Assembly: GCF_000619885.1 (NCBI RefSeq) | Contig: NZ_KK211039.1 | Span: forward strand, 151,589 to 215,588 | DNA length: 64,000 nt | Reading direction: 5' to 3' | Origin: Balneatrix alpica DSM 16621 | GTDB lineage: Bacteria > Pseudomonadota > Gammaproteobacteria > Pseudomonadales > Balneatricaceae | Shown: piece after piece, positions 26,001-33,678 of the stretch | Position numbering within the stretch: position 1 is the first letter of the stretch | Layout of the letters: each line of letters begins with the position of its first letter | The notes under the pieces: generated by a model | Seen by the model: only the letters and a program-made list of their open reading frames with translations | Databases searched by the model: none | Told to the model about the DNA's origin: nothing | Translations under genes and position numbers: made by a program

Positions 26001-26760
26001 CACTGGGCGGATTGAGCTGTGGGCGTAAATAGGTAAGAGGTAAGGCGACATTGCGCTGATCCAAGTTAAGAAAACGTAAACCACTGGCGAGTACTAGCTG
26101 TTGGCGTTGATCTAACAGGATGGCGAAGGAATCAGTTCCCCCTAAGCCATTATCCTGTACCAGTAGCTGTTGCAGGACTAAGGCACTGAACTGGGCGCGT
26201 AGCACGGCGTGTAAGCGTCCTTGGTTATCAAACACCGGGGCACAGAAGTAGAGATAGGCACGGCCATCTTCCTGCGCAAATTCAATATCCGACACCTGGG
26301 GCAGGCCTGCTTCCAGTGTTTGGCGAAAATAGTGACGGTCTGCAATGCTTTTTCCCTGGTTGCCGAGATTGTCAATGATCAGATCGCCATTGAGATCATA
26401 GAGACTATAGGAACGAATAAAGATCGAATTACGGGTAACCAGTGAGTTGAGTAATTCAGTGAGTTCAAGCCAATTGTGTCGTTGAGCGAAGGGGACGCTG
26501 AAAGCGGGGAGCTGGGCCTCCATGCCGATGACCGCTAAATTGTTTTGGATAAAGGCATCAAGGCGGATACTGCTTTGGGAGGCGGCTGCTTGCAGTGCTT
26601 GGAAGCCAGATTGAGTCAGGGCTTTTTTGCTGGTGTCATAATAGGTATAGAGCGCGAGCATGATCGGCAGGAGTGCAATGCAGACCAGTGCGAGTAATAG
26701 CTTGGCAACGATACCTAAGCGGGCAGGCGGGGCGGAGGGTAGCCCATGTTCATTCGCCAT
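23017..26760 (-). CDS. Cache hybrid sensor kinase with two kinase modules
   Basis: This 1247-residue inner-membrane protein has a first membrane segment at about 15-40, a periplasmic Cache sensor to about 320, a second membrane segment near 326-350, then HAMP and PAS domains. Kinase module 1 has His577 in SHELRTP, and ATP-binding motifs NLLSNALKFTPEGG, DNGPGIA and GTGIGLALS. The receiver has Asp893 in LVLSDVMMP. A second module follows with His987 in GILHNLGNVLN and its own ATPase motifs, NFLSNAQQALL, VEDNGIGIAPEH and GQGIGLHIS. The start overlaps the upstream binding-protein gene by 11 bp, so the two are co-translated. It probably signals to the downstream GGDEF/EAL regulator. Confidence 0.93.
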   Translation of the reverse strand: MANEHGLPSAPPARLGIVAKLLLALVCIALLPIMLALYTYYDTSKKALTQSGFQALQAAASQSSIRLDAFIQNNLAVIGMEAQLPAFSVPFAQRHNWLELTELLNSLVTRNSIFIRSYSLYDLNGDLIIDNLGNQGKSIADRHYFRQTLEAGLPQVSDIEFAQEDGRAYLYFCAPVFDNQGRLHAVLRAQFSALVLQQLLVQDNGLGGTDSFAILLDQRQQLVLASGLRFLNLDQRNVALPLTYLRPQLNPPSANQLTQASQQIWHPQLATILSQDTPSSFVAELFEAYSLPVAGALLKTPVNQWRIAFVQPQPLFFAPLRTQLTNLLWLFPILLAGLLLIAWVLANFLGKPIATLTQAALQVAEGNQDWSVDINSRDEIGTLAKALAYMTSRLQRRTELLHQNEQLFRSTFEQAAVGVAHVDLDGSFLRVNQKLALILGYSAEQLQQQRWQDLLIPEDRQSTGIHVFALLNGQVPSLSLEKRWQRHDGHLIWANITLSLVKDPNDSSHTYLVLVLEDITAKKAVAYELKQLNERLEQRVKQRTQELESLNQELAQAKQHAEAANQAKSDFLANVSHELRTPLTLILTPLEQQLRQNPDQPLFQRLHRHALMLLSRVNELLDFTKADAEKLLPAYSRVDIHAMLKVLAEDASLVAKRQQLTLEHDLDPALGEVWTDPDFIEKIVLNLLSNALKFTPEGGRIRLSASLRAGHQLHIRVSDNGPGIAKQRQPLLFQRFQQLDASKQRKVGGTGIGLALSKQLAELMGGELGVESEEGKGATFILNLPLQAIPAQGHRAGPSLAYPGLRQAKLSEHLGGVHPAKRDTSPSSPLQSSPAPTSADSKHPCLLLADDNPDLLQLLQELLSQDYQLLLAHHGEEAWQQLQQHKVDLVLSDVMMPYLDGLGLCQRMKHHPQTQHIPIILLTARGGQEANITGLESGADDYITKPFLPQELNARIQANLRMAHIQQRMREQSLAAGQAMIASGILHNLGNVLNSATTSSSEILDIVRHFKTQALEHSSTLLVEHLHNLPNYLLEDPQGTQLRQYLDQLCQHLQQQQTQILAELVVLRQALEHASAILNDHRRYTEHSLELEQLDLNKLIENALLLSKIPAHIEVQLHLPNQPMSLPSHRHYLLQILLNFLSNAQQALLAEDSAPPWIRISLQAKQDHIEICVEDNGIGIAPEHLTLVTHQGFTTKESGQGIGLHISACWAEELGGNIRISSTGLHQGACQCLSLPHNNPNQTEAAS

Positions 26761-28264
26761 CGTCTACGGCCCGATTGGCAGCCTGACACATGTTTTTCAT
26801 GGTGGTTTCGATATCCTGTTGCCCCGTGGTCATTTTGCCAAGTTCAACGGCAAATATTTGGGTGGCTAGCTCCGCCCAGCCCGGTAAGTGGGGCTCGGTG
26901 CCCATGCGGTTGAGGATGGCGTCCTGCACGATGGGAAAGTGCCTTGTCGTACCGGGGCCGATTCGCTGCCGTGCCAGGGTGCGGGGATCACTGTAGTTAC
27001 TGAAGCGAATAGGGCTGGCACTGCCGCCGGTGAGATTGGAGCGGGTGGTAATGTCTGAGCTGGTCGCCCATTGTAAAAATACCCAAGCGGCCTGCGGCGA
27101 ACGCGAGTAACGGGAAATACTCAGACAGCTGCCGCCCTGGTGGCTGATGCCGGGGGTTTCGCCAAAACCGCAAGCACTGGCTGGGCGTAGGGCCAGTTCT
27201 TGTGGGCAGGGGGCCGCTTCGGCTAATCCTGCAATCTTGGAATGCTTGTCATCATCAAAACTACTGAAAAACTCTCCCCAGCTGATGTACATCGCGGCGC
27301 GCCCGTCGGCAAAGCTTTGGGCTTCGCCAAACCAGTCCCAGGTGGTGACTTCAGGTGGTGCAAAGTGGGCCAGTTCCATCATATAGGCTAAGCCGGCATA
27401 CGCTTGTTCATCATCCAGTGCACAGCGGCCATCAGAGCGGAAAATAGAACCACCGTGCGCCCAGAGCCAGGTGGTCATATTGCATTCCAGGCTGTAGTGA
27501 CCGGACTTCCATTGCATAGTGGTGGGGAACAGGCCGGGCAGTCTGGCGTGTTGAATCAGCGCTAATGTTTGTTTGTATTGGGCCAGGGTGGTAGGTAAAG
27601 GTAATTTGAGCTGATCAAACAGGTCACGGCGGTACATCATGATAAAGATGGGGATGTCGTAGGGAATGCCGACCAACTGCCCCTGATAGGAGCCAACATT
27701 CTCAATTAAAGGGGGGAGAATGTCGGCAAAGTTGTAATCGGGATAGGCTAACTCCTTATTGGAGAGGAGCTTAAAGTGGTTGAGAGTATGGGGAAGGAAG
27801 CGCCCAACCCAAGCTTGATCTAAATAAAACAGATCATGCACGCCGCTGGCTCTGGATGTATCGGCGACCAGTCTGGCGAGCACCTGATCGAGAGGGAGGA
27901 GATCCCACTCAATTTCTATTCCGGTGAGCGGGGTAAATTCTTTTTCGGCCAAGCGCTTGGTTGCCACGCTGGGAGGGGTGTCTTCCGTCACAATGCGTAG
28001 CTTGGTTTGTTTGAAGCCAGAGCCGACTTCTTTAAGAAAATGGTGCTGATCGCTGCTTTGTTGGCTGGCGGATTGTTCGCTGGTGATATCAGCGGATTCA
28101 CTCTCATCGGTTGGTGCGGAACAGCCGGCGAGACTCAGTAAAGGCAAGCTGATCCCAGCGTGGCTGCAGTGTTGTAAAAAACGGCGTCGACTGATGCGTC
28201 CAGCCAGAAAATCATCGGCGGCCTGGGTCAGCCTGGCGGGGGGGAAAGGCAATGGTGAACGCAT
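26750..28264 (-). CDS. Tat-exported solute-binding lipoprotein, sugar-type (SBP family 1)
   Basis: This 504-residue protein has a twin-arginine motif SRRRFLQ at 25-31 and a lipobox LAGC with Cys48, so it is probably exported folded and lipid-anchored. The mature part has family-1 solute-binding features: LRIVTEDTPPSVATKRLAEK, GIEIEWDLLPLDQVLARLV, DLFYLDQAW, and ARLPGLFPTTMQWKSGHYSL. No permease or ATPase gene is adjacent. Instead it is first in an operon with the Cache hybrid kinase, whose gene it overlaps, so it likely acts as a ligand-binding sensor partner rather than as a transport component. The ligand is unknown. Confidence 0.9.
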   Translation of the reverse strand: MRSPLPFPPARLTQAADDFLAGRISRRRFLQHCSHAGISLPLLSLAGCSAPTDESESADITSEQSASQQSSDQHHFLKEVGSGFKQTKLRIVTEDTPPSVATKRLAEKEFTPLTGIEIEWDLLPLDQVLARLVADTSRASGVHDLFYLDQAWVGRFLPHTLNHFKLLSNKELAYPDYNFADILPPLIENVGSYQGQLVGIPYDIPIFIMMYRRDLFDQLKLPLPTTLAQYKQTLALIQHARLPGLFPTTMQWKSGHYSLECNMTTWLWAHGGSIFRSDGRCALDDEQAYAGLAYMMELAHFAPPEVTTWDWFGEAQSFADGRAAMYISWGEFFSSFDDDKHSKIAGLAEAAPCPQELALRPASACGFGETPGISHQGGSCLSISRYSRSPQAAWVFLQWATSSDITTRSNLTGGSASPIRFSNYSDPRTLARQRIGPGTTRHFPIVQDAILNRMGTEPHLPGWAELATQIFAVELGKMTTGQQDIETTMKNMCQAANRAVDDGE

Positions 28265-28363
28265 CCCAACTCCTTAGCATTTGGCAGAGCAAAAGCGCTT
28301 AACGGTGTTGTTACATTCTGTTAGTAGGAGAGGAGTGGGGGATTTGCAAGCAGTGGTAAAGAT

Positions 28364-28394
28364 CAGGCGCCATAGCAAGCTTGCCTGGCGCCTG
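28364..28394 (-). terminator. Stem-loop after the pirin gene
   Basis: CAGGCGCCA and TGGCGCCTG form a 9-bp stem; the enclosed GCAAGCTTGC is itself palindromic. It lies just after the pirin stop codon on the minus strand. The T-tract is weak (ATCTTT). Confidence 0.5.
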
Positions 28395-28409
28395 GATGGG
28401 TATCCTGAG

Positions 28410-29279
28410 TTAGAAGCGACCGTTACGATAATCCTCCACGGCTTGTTCGATTTCTTCACGAGTATTCATCACAAAAGGTCCCCATTGAGCGATAGGCTCG
28501 GCGAGGGGGCGGCCGGCAATTAACAATACCCGGCTTGGTTGCTTGGCCTGCAACCATACCCCTTGACTGTCGGCATCGTTATTGAGAATGCCAAGATGCT
28601 GAGCCTGTAGCAGTTGAGCATGCTCACCGACAGCCAACGAACCCTGATACAGGTAAAGGAAGGCGTTGTGGCTGGCAGGTATGGCAGCAAAGTACTGACT
28701 ACCTGCAGATAGCTCTATATCCAGGTACAAAGGTTCAGTCTGGGGCCGTTTCACGGCGCCCTGATGACCCTCAAACGTGCCGGCAATCAGCTTGATGTTG
28801 ACGCCCTCTTGAGGTGTCAGCAGGGGAATCTGCTGGGCGCTAATATCCTGATAGGCTGGAGCGCACAGTTTGCTTTGACTGGGAAGGTTAAGCCACAGTT
28901 GAAAACCATGCATGAGGCCTTCCTCCTGCTCAGGCAACTCTGAATGGATAATGCCGCGTCCTGCTGTCATCCATTGCACATCCCCTGCCTGCAGGAGCCC
29001 TTCGTTGCCTTGGTTATCCCGGTGTCGCATTCTGCCCGTCAGCATATAGGTAACGGTTTCAAAACCGCGATGAGGGTGGTCGGGAAAGCCAGCAATGTAG
29101 TCATCCGCTTGATCAGAACGAAACTCATCCAGCATCAAGAAAGGGTCGAGGCGGCGTTGCAAGTTAGGTGTCAGAACGCGAAGTAGCTTGACGCCTGCGC
29201 CATCCGAAGTGGGGATGCCTGCTACCTTGCCTTCCAATAAACGACTGTGCTTGGCGAGAGTCGAGTTGAGCTGAGTCAT
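28410..29279 (-). CDS. Pirin family protein
   Basis: This 289-residue bicupin matches the pirin family: LDPFLMLDEFRSDQADDY, then FPDHPHRGFETVTYMLTG with the metal-binding histidines, GDVQWMTAGRGIIHSE, and GFQLWLNLP. Bacterial pirins bind iron and some have quercetin dioxygenase activity. AAGGAG precedes the ATG. It lies 13 bp after a DoxX-type gene on the same strand, a pairing common in proteobacteria and often linked to electrophile or redox stress, though no LysR-type regulator is beside it here. Confidence 0.94.
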   Translation of the reverse strand: MTQLNSTLAKHSRLLEGKVAGIPTSDGAGVKLLRVLTPNLQRRLDPFLMLDEFRSDQADDYIAGFPDHPHRGFETVTYMLTGRMRHRDNQGNEGLLQAGDVQWMTAGRGIIHSELPEQEEGLMHGFQLWLNLPSQSKLCAPAYQDISAQQIPLLTPQEGVNIKLIAGTFEGHQGAVKRPQTEPLYLDIELSAGSQYFAAIPASHNAFLYLYQGSLAVGEHAQLLQAQHLGILNNDADSQGVWLQAKQPSRVLLIAGRPLAEPIAQWGPFVMNTREEIEQAVEDYRNGRF

Positions 29280-29292
29280 CCTATGCTCCTTA

Positions 29293-29682
29293 TTACTTGT
29301 CCAAGTTTTGCAGGTGTAGATCTAAACTTAAACGCCCACCGCCATAGGCACTTAACAGCAGTAGACCACCGGCAATAGCAAGGTTTTTACTGAACATGAT
29401 CATTTGCATGCTATCACTTGGATCAAAGTGAAAGAGTGCGCCTGATAACAAGGAAAAACCAGCCAGGGCCAGGGCGATCAGACGGGTTTGCCAGCCGAGT
29501 AGCAAGAGAAGTCCTCCACCTAGCTCAAGTGCGATGACCAACGGCAGTAGCATGCCAGGAACGCCCATAGCCTCCATATAGCCCTGAGTGGCTTGATAAC
29601 CGCCTCCCAGTTTGCTGAGACCTGCCATGATAAACAGTTGGGAGAGCAGCAGGCGAGCGCCAAGGTTAAGTGTGTTTTGCAT
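29293..29682 (-). CDS. DoxX family membrane protein
   Basis: This 129-residue protein has four hydrophobic segments and the family pattern LLLSQLFIMAGLSKLGG at the start, then LELGGGLLLLLGWQTRLIAL. Length and segment spacing match the DoxX family of small quinone-related membrane proteins. GAAGGAACC precedes the ATG. It is first in a two-gene unit with pirin. Confidence 0.9.
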   Translation of the reverse strand: MQNTLNLGARLLLSQLFIMAGLSKLGGGYQATQGYMEAMGVPGMLLPLVIALELGGGLLLLLGWQTRLIALALAGFSLLSGALFHFDPSDSMQMIMFSKNLAIAGGLLLLSAYGGGRLSLDLHLQNLDK

Positions 29683-29754
29683 CTTTAGGTTCCTTCTTAA
29701 TCAGTGAAGATAAACCTATTATGGCGCCACCTGATTCAATAAAAAGCGCATAGA

Positions 29755-29955
29755 TCACAATGTTTTGTTCGTATTTTTTGAACGACCGTGCGATGAATGA
29801 AAAGGCCAATGGTTGGTAGGGTGTTGGCTAGGATAGTCTTCCTGTGGCCAGCCAAGGTCACGACGTAACCAATCATGTTGCGGTAATGGGGGAGCAAGAG
29901 GGCCTTTTAAGACTAAGTTAAGCTTATGGTAGAGGGTGTTAATGAGAGTCTTCAT
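29755..29955 (-). CDS. Small basic protein, function unknown
   Basis: This 66-residue ORF starts MKTLINTLYHKLNLVLKG after a strong AAGGAG ribosome site 8 bp upstream. That is the main support for it being real. The middle, HDWLRRDLGWPQEDYP, loosely recalls the short DUF1127-type motif, but the match is weak. The tail is rich in His, Ser and Asn. A longer ORF starting at 30135 is possible in frame but has no ribosome site. The surrounding DNA is AT-richer than the neighbouring genes. Confidence 0.5.
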   Translation of the reverse strand: MKTLINTLYHKLNLVLKGPLAPPLPQHDWLRRDLGWPQEDYPSQHPTNHWPFHSSHGRSKNTNKTL

Positions 29956-30282
29956 ATCAGCTGCTCCTTGGTTGAACAGTGATAGGTTCGACGAATTTAA
30001 GGTGATAAACGAACGATCAAATCTTAACTCGCTACATAAGCTGTAGTTATGTTTTTTAAGAGGTAGGAGAGGGCTGCCAAGCTCAGTGGTTGAGCGTAAT
30101 AAGATAGGTTTGCCCGACAAGGTTAATGCTGGCAAAAGTGTAAAGATGGTAGGGTGAGCTAATGTAGGCGTTTATGCTTAGCAAAAGCACGCTGCAGGGC
30201 AGGAATATTAGTTAGCTTGATATAAACTATTGGCAAACTACGTCTACTGCCCGTTAGAGGAGTAGATTGGTATATAGCAGTC
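29956..30282. other. AT-rich gap before bfd
   Basis: No supported gene, terminator or clear operator was seen in this 327-bp stretch. It is AT-rich and presumably holds the promoter of the small gene at 29755-29955. An in-frame extension of that gene covers part of it but lacks a ribosome site. Confidence 0.5.
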
Positions 30283-30540
30283 TCAGCAACTGATTAAGTT
30301 GCTGCTAGGTTGCCATACCCCAACACTATTGTTGTTAGTGGAGGAGGTTCCCCAGGCTTGAGTGGGAGCTAAAGTTGGGTTGTTTAGTTCATTCAGCAGG
30401 TCTTCAGCGCAGGGTTTGCAACGACCGCAGCAACTGCCAAGTCCCGTGTGGGTGCTAAGCGCTTCAATACTGGTGACGCCCTGTTCGTGCAGAGATTTAA
30501 CGTCTCGATCGGACACGCGTTTACAAACACATACCAGCAT
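30283..30540 (-). CDS. bfd: Bacterioferritin-associated ferredoxin
   Basis: This 85-residue [2Fe-2S] protein reduces the bacterioferritin core to release iron. The four cluster cysteines are in MLVCVCKRVSDRD and GLGSCCGRCKPC. The common family length is about 64-72; here an Asn/Ser/Thr-rich tail of about 20 residues follows the folded part. The ATG at 30540 (MLVCVC) follows AAGGGC; the upstream in-frame start at 30579 adds residues not seen in the family. It is divergent from bfr. Confidence 0.93.
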   Translation of the reverse strand: MLVCVCKRVSDRDVKSLHEQGVTSIEALSTHTGLGSCCGRCKPCAEDLLNELNNPTLAPTQAWGTSSTNNNSVGVWQPSSNLISC

Positions 30541-30564
30541 TGGAAAGCCCTTAATAACAAAACT

Positions 30565-30583
30565 GATAACGATTTGCATTTAA
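30565..30583. promoter_or_regulatory. Weak Fur-box-like sequence between bfd and bfr
   Basis: The 19 bases starting GATAACGATTTGCATT match the Fur consensus at 12 of 19 positions. A poorer match (10 of 19) is at 30609-30627. The site is 25-43 bp before bfd, a gene that Fur often represses. Sequence support is modest. Confidence 0.35.
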
Positions 30584-30672
30584 GCACTGCTTGTCCGGGC
30601 AGTCAACCCTAGATGCGAATCATTTCGCTGAATCACCGCCGGGGGTGGTACAGCCAGCTTAAGGAGAACGTG

Positions 30673-31146
30673 ATGAAAGGCGATGCGCAGATGATTCAGC
30701 ACCTGAATAAGGTGCTGGCAAATGAGTTGGTGGCGATTAATCAGTACTTCTTGCATGCGCGCATGTATAAAAACTGGGGCTTGAAGAGTCTGGCTGATCA
30801 CGAATATCACGAGTCGATTGATGAGATGAAACACGCGGATAAGTTGATTGAGCGTGTATTGTTTTTGGAAGGTATCCCCAATCTCCAGGATCTGGGCAAG
30901 TTGCTGATTGGTGAGAATGTAAAGGAGATGCTGGAGTGTGATCTTAAGCTGGAGATGATTGCGCAGCAGGATCTACGTGAAGGTATCGCCTATGCAGAGT
31001 CGATTCGTGATTATGTCAGCCGTGAGTTGCTGGAAGATATCTTAGAGAGTGAAGAAGAACACATTGATTGGCTGGAGACTGAACTGCAGTTAATCGATCA
31101 GTTGGGCATGCAGAATTATCTCCAGTCCAAGGTGATTGATAGCTAA
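30673..31146 (+). CDS. bfr: Bacterioferritin
   Basis: This 157-residue subunit of the 24-mer iron-storage shell oxidises ferrous iron and stores it as a mineral. The ferroxidase ligands Glu18, Glu51, His54, Glu94, Glu127 and His130 are all present at E. coli numbering. Met52, the axial ligand of the haem between subunits, is also present. The ATG at 30673 follows AAGGAG; the ORF start at 30613 is not used. It is divergent from bfd and is followed by a strong terminator. Confidence 0.97.
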   Translation: MKGDAQMIQHLNKVLANELVAINQYFLHARMYKNWGLKSLADHEYHESIDEMKHADKLIERVLFLEGIPNLQDLGKLLIGENVKEMLECDLKLEMIAQQDLREGIAYAESIRDYVSRELLEDILESEEEHIDWLETELQLIDQLGMQNYLQSKVIDS

Positions 31147-31170
31147 TCAATCGTACTTGCTGGTTGCATA

Positions 31171-31210
31171 ACACCACCCCAGGGGGCAACTCCTGGGGTG
31201 GTGTCGTTTT
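31171..31210 (+). terminator. Terminator after bfr
   Basis: ACACCACCCCAGG (31171-31183) and CCTGGGGTGGTGT (31192-31204) form a perfect 13-bp stem with an 8-nt loop, followed by CGTTTT. Confidence 0.85.
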
Positions 31211-31258
31211 GGGGTGAGCATTCCCAGCGTGCGCATTCTTGGGGCGAAAATCTGCTTT

Positions 31259-31275
31259 TGGCACAGTACATGCTT
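31259..31275 (+). promoter_or_regulatory. Candidate sigma54 promoter for amt
   Basis: TGGCACAGTACATGCTT has the -24 GG (31260-31261) and -12 GC (31272-31273) exactly 10 bp apart, with a full TGGCAC half. It is about 160 bp before the amt start. Sigma54 with NtrC usually drives amt genes in this group. Confidence 0.55.
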
Positions 31276-31383
31276 TGATTTAGGGCGATTAAGCTCGATT
31301 GCCAGATAAATCGGAGTTTCTACTGGCAAGGCAGCACAATAACGAACCAAAGCAGTGCGCATAGTCTGAGGTAAGGGAATATT

Positions 31384-31400
31384 TGCACCATATTGGTGCT
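31384..31400. promoter_or_regulatory. NtrC-box-like palindrome
   Basis: TGCACCATATTGGTGCT is a near-perfect dyad, TGCACCA/TGGTGCT around TAT, very close to the known NtrC consensus. It lies 33 bp before the amt start and downstream of the candidate sigma54 promoter, an unusual order. In RNA it would form a 6-bp hairpin near the ribosome site. Confidence 0.6.
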
Positions 31401-31432
31401 TATGCGTCTGCGCTCCTGGGAGATCTGACTAG

Positions 31433-32641
31433 GTGGATAATCTCAACAGCGCTGTGGAAACCTTGATTTCCAGCTCCAATACCCTGTTTATTCTCATGGG
31501 CGCCATCATGGTGCTGGCCATGCACGCAGGCTTTGCCTTTCTGGAAGTGGGGACTGTTCGACATAAAAACCAGGTGAATGCCCTGGTGAAGATTATGACG
31601 GACTTTGGCTTCTCCACCGTGGCTTACTTTTTGGTGGGCTACTGGATTGCTTATGACATCACCTTCTTTAGCAGTGCCTCGGAGTTAGCAGCCAATAATG
31701 GTTATGCCCTGGTGAAATTCTTTTTTCTGCTGACTTTCGCCGCTGCGATTCCAGCCATTATTTCCGGTGGGGTGGCAGAGCGTGCGCGTTTTTGGCCGAT
31801 GCTGATTTCGGCCATGCTCTGTGTGGCGCTGGTTTATCCCACTTTTGAAGGCATGATTTGGAACGGTAACTGGGGTTTTCAGGCTTGGTTAGAGAGCAGC
31901 TTTGGTGCGACCTTCCACGATTTTGCGGGCTCAGTAGTGGTGCATGCGGTGGGGGGCTGGTTAGCTCTGGCGGCGGTGTTGGTGCTGGGCAGTCGTAATG
32001 GTCGTTACCGCAGTGGTCGTTTAGTTGCTTTTGCGCCTTCCAATATTCCCTTTTTGGCGTTGGGTTCCTGGATTCTGACCATCGGTTGGTTTGGCTTTAA
32101 TGTGATGTCGGCCCAGACGCTGGATGGGGTGAGTGGTTTAGTGGCGGTTAATACTCTAATGGCAATGGTGGGCGGCATTATTACCTCCTTGTTGGCGGGT
32201 AAAAATGACCCCGGTTTTATCCATAACGGTCCCTTGGCTGGTTTGGTGGCGGTGTGTGCTGGCTCGGACTTAATGCACCCTCTTGGTGCGTTAGTGGTGG
32301 GTGGGGTAGCAGGCTGGCTATTCGTATGGGTGTTCACTCTGGTGCAAAACCGCTGGAAGATTGATGACGTGTTAGGGGTGTGGCCTTTGCATGGTTTGTG
32401 TGGCGTGTGGGGCGGTATTGCAGCGGGCATCTTTGGGCAGGAAGCATTAGGTGGCTTGGGGGGAGTGAGTTTGATCTCTCAAGTGGTAGGGACTCTGGCA
32501 GGCGTAGTCGTGGGTTTTGTCGGTGGTTATCTGATCTATGCAGCGATGAATAAGCTGGTAGGGCTACGTCTCAGTGATGAAGATGAGTTCAATGGTGCTG
32601 ACTTGGCAATCCATAAAATCGGTGCAACCAGTTTGGATTAA
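31433..32641 (+). CDS. amt: Ammonium transporter, Amt family
   Basis: This 402-residue inner-membrane channel has about eleven hydrophobic segments. The twin pore histidines are seen in FAGSVVVHAVGGWLAL and WPLHGLCGVWGG. Other family segments are MHAGFAFLEVGTVRHKN and IPAIISGGVAERARFW. The start is GTG at 31433, and the protein lacks the cleaved signal peptide of E. coli AmtB. No glnK gene is next to it, unlike in most proteobacteria. A terminator follows. Confidence 0.95.
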   Translation: MDNLNSAVETLISSSNTLFILMGAIMVLAMHAGFAFLEVGTVRHKNQVNALVKIMTDFGFSTVAYFLVGYWIAYDITFFSSASELAANNGYALVKFFFLLTFAAAIPAIISGGVAERARFWPMLISAMLCVALVYPTFEGMIWNGNWGFQAWLESSFGATFHDFAGSVVVHAVGGWLALAAVLVLGSRNGRYRSGRLVAFAPSNIPFLALGSWILTIGWFGFNVMSAQTLDGVSGLVAVNTLMAMVGGIITSLLAGKNDPGFIHNGPLAGLVAVCAGSDLMHPLGALVVGGVAGWLFVWVFTLVQNRWKIDDVLGVWPLHGLCGVWGGIAAGIFGQEALGGLGGVSLISQVVGTLAGVVVGFVGGYLIYAAMNKLVGLRLSDEDEFNGADLAIHKIGATSLD

Positions 32642-32672
32642 GTCTGTGTGGTTGTAGTGGGACTGATTCAGT

Positions 32673-32704
32673 AAAAGGCGGCTTTGGTCGCCTTTTGCAT
32701 TTTA
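32673..32704 (+). terminator. Terminator after amt
   Basis: AAAAGGCG (32673-32680) and CGCCTTTT (32689-32696) form an 8-bp stem with an 8-nt loop, followed by GCATTTTA. Confidence 0.75.
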
Positions 32705-32774
32705 CCTAATCGCTTGGTTTTAGCGGTGGGATCGCCTATCTTTGCTGCACAGCACAATAATGAGGAGAAGTAGC

Positions 32775-33554
32775 ATGAATGCTTCCACACAAGCGAAGCC
32801 CTGGGTGTTAATTACCGGTGCCGGCAGTGGTATCGGAGAAGGGATTGCGGTGCGCTTGGCGCAACAGGGTTATCCGATCCTAGTAACAGATTTGCGCTTG
32901 GAGGCAGCGAATCAAGTGGCCTCTGCTATTCAGGAACAGGGTGGTCAGGCAAGGGCTGCGGCGTTGGATGTATCCAGCACAGACAGTATTCAGGCGTTAG
33001 TGGCGGAGCTGCAGGAGCCGGTTGGAGTACTGATCAATAATGCTGGGCTGCAGCATGTTTCACGCCTGGAAGACTTTCCGCCAGAAAAGTGGGCGCTATT
33101 GATTCAGATAATGCTGACGGGCGTGGCCATGCTGACTCAGGCATTACTGCCAGGCATGCGTGAAAGAGGCTTTGGTCGCATTATTAATGTGGGTTCCATT
33201 CACTCTTTAGTCGCATCGCCCTACAAGAGCGCGTATGTCGCTGCTAAGCATGGCTTGCTCGGTTTTAGCAAAGTGGTGGCACTAGAGACCGCTGATACTG
33301 ATATCACCATTAATACCCTTTGTCCTTCTTACGTGAAGACGCCATTGGTAGAGCAGCAAATTGCGGCTCAAGCCAAAGAGAACGGCATTACCCCTGAGCA
33401 GGTGGTGAGTGAAATTATGCTCAAGCCGATGCCCAAGGGGGTGTTTATTAGTTTGGATGAGCTTGCTGGCATAGCGGCTTTCTTAATAAGTGATTGTGCA
33501 CGAAACATTACCGGGCAGACTATCACCGTTGATGGGGGGTGGACTGTACGATAA
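32775..33554 (+). CDS. 3-hydroxybutyrate dehydrogenase-type short-chain dehydrogenase
   Basis: This 259-residue protein has the NAD-binding motif TGAGSGIGEG, NNAG, and the catalytic Ser in GSIHSLVASPYKS with YVAAK as Tyr-x3-Lys. The segment GLQHVSRLEDFPPEKW is typical of bacterial 3-hydroxybutyrate dehydrogenases, which oxidise 3-hydroxybutyrate to acetoacetate. The ATG at 32775 follows GAGGAGAAG; the upstream in-frame ATG at 32742 is not favoured. It precedes betI and the choline transporter genes, a neighbourhood seen around betaine and carnitine use, so the real substrate could be a related hydroxy acid. Confidence 0.85.
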   Translation: MNASTQAKPWVLITGAGSGIGEGIAVRLAQQGYPILVTDLRLEAANQVASAIQEQGGQARAAALDVSSTDSIQALVAELQEPVGVLINNAGLQHVSRLEDFPPEKWALLIQIMLTGVAMLTQALLPGMRERGFGRIINVGSIHSLVASPYKSAYVAAKHGLLGFSKVVALETADTDITINTLCPSYVKTPLVEQQIAAQAKENGITPEQVVSEIMLKPMPKGVFISLDELAGIAAFLISDCARNITGQTITVDGGWTVR

Positions 33555-33611
33555 ATTATCGTGCACTAATCATTTTGTCTTGATTTTATCCCCTTGATTT
33601 CGTTGATTTAT

Positions 33612-33642
33612 GTAGGCCGCATGACGCGGCCTACTGCTTTTC
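33612..33642 (+). terminator. Terminator after the dehydrogenase gene
   Basis: GTAGGCCGC (33612-33620) and GCGGCCTAC (33626-33634) form a perfect 9-bp stem with a 5-nt loop, followed by TGCTTTTC. Confidence 0.75.
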
Positions 33643-33678
33643 TAGTCAACTAAAAAATTCGTTTGATAAATATTCCTG

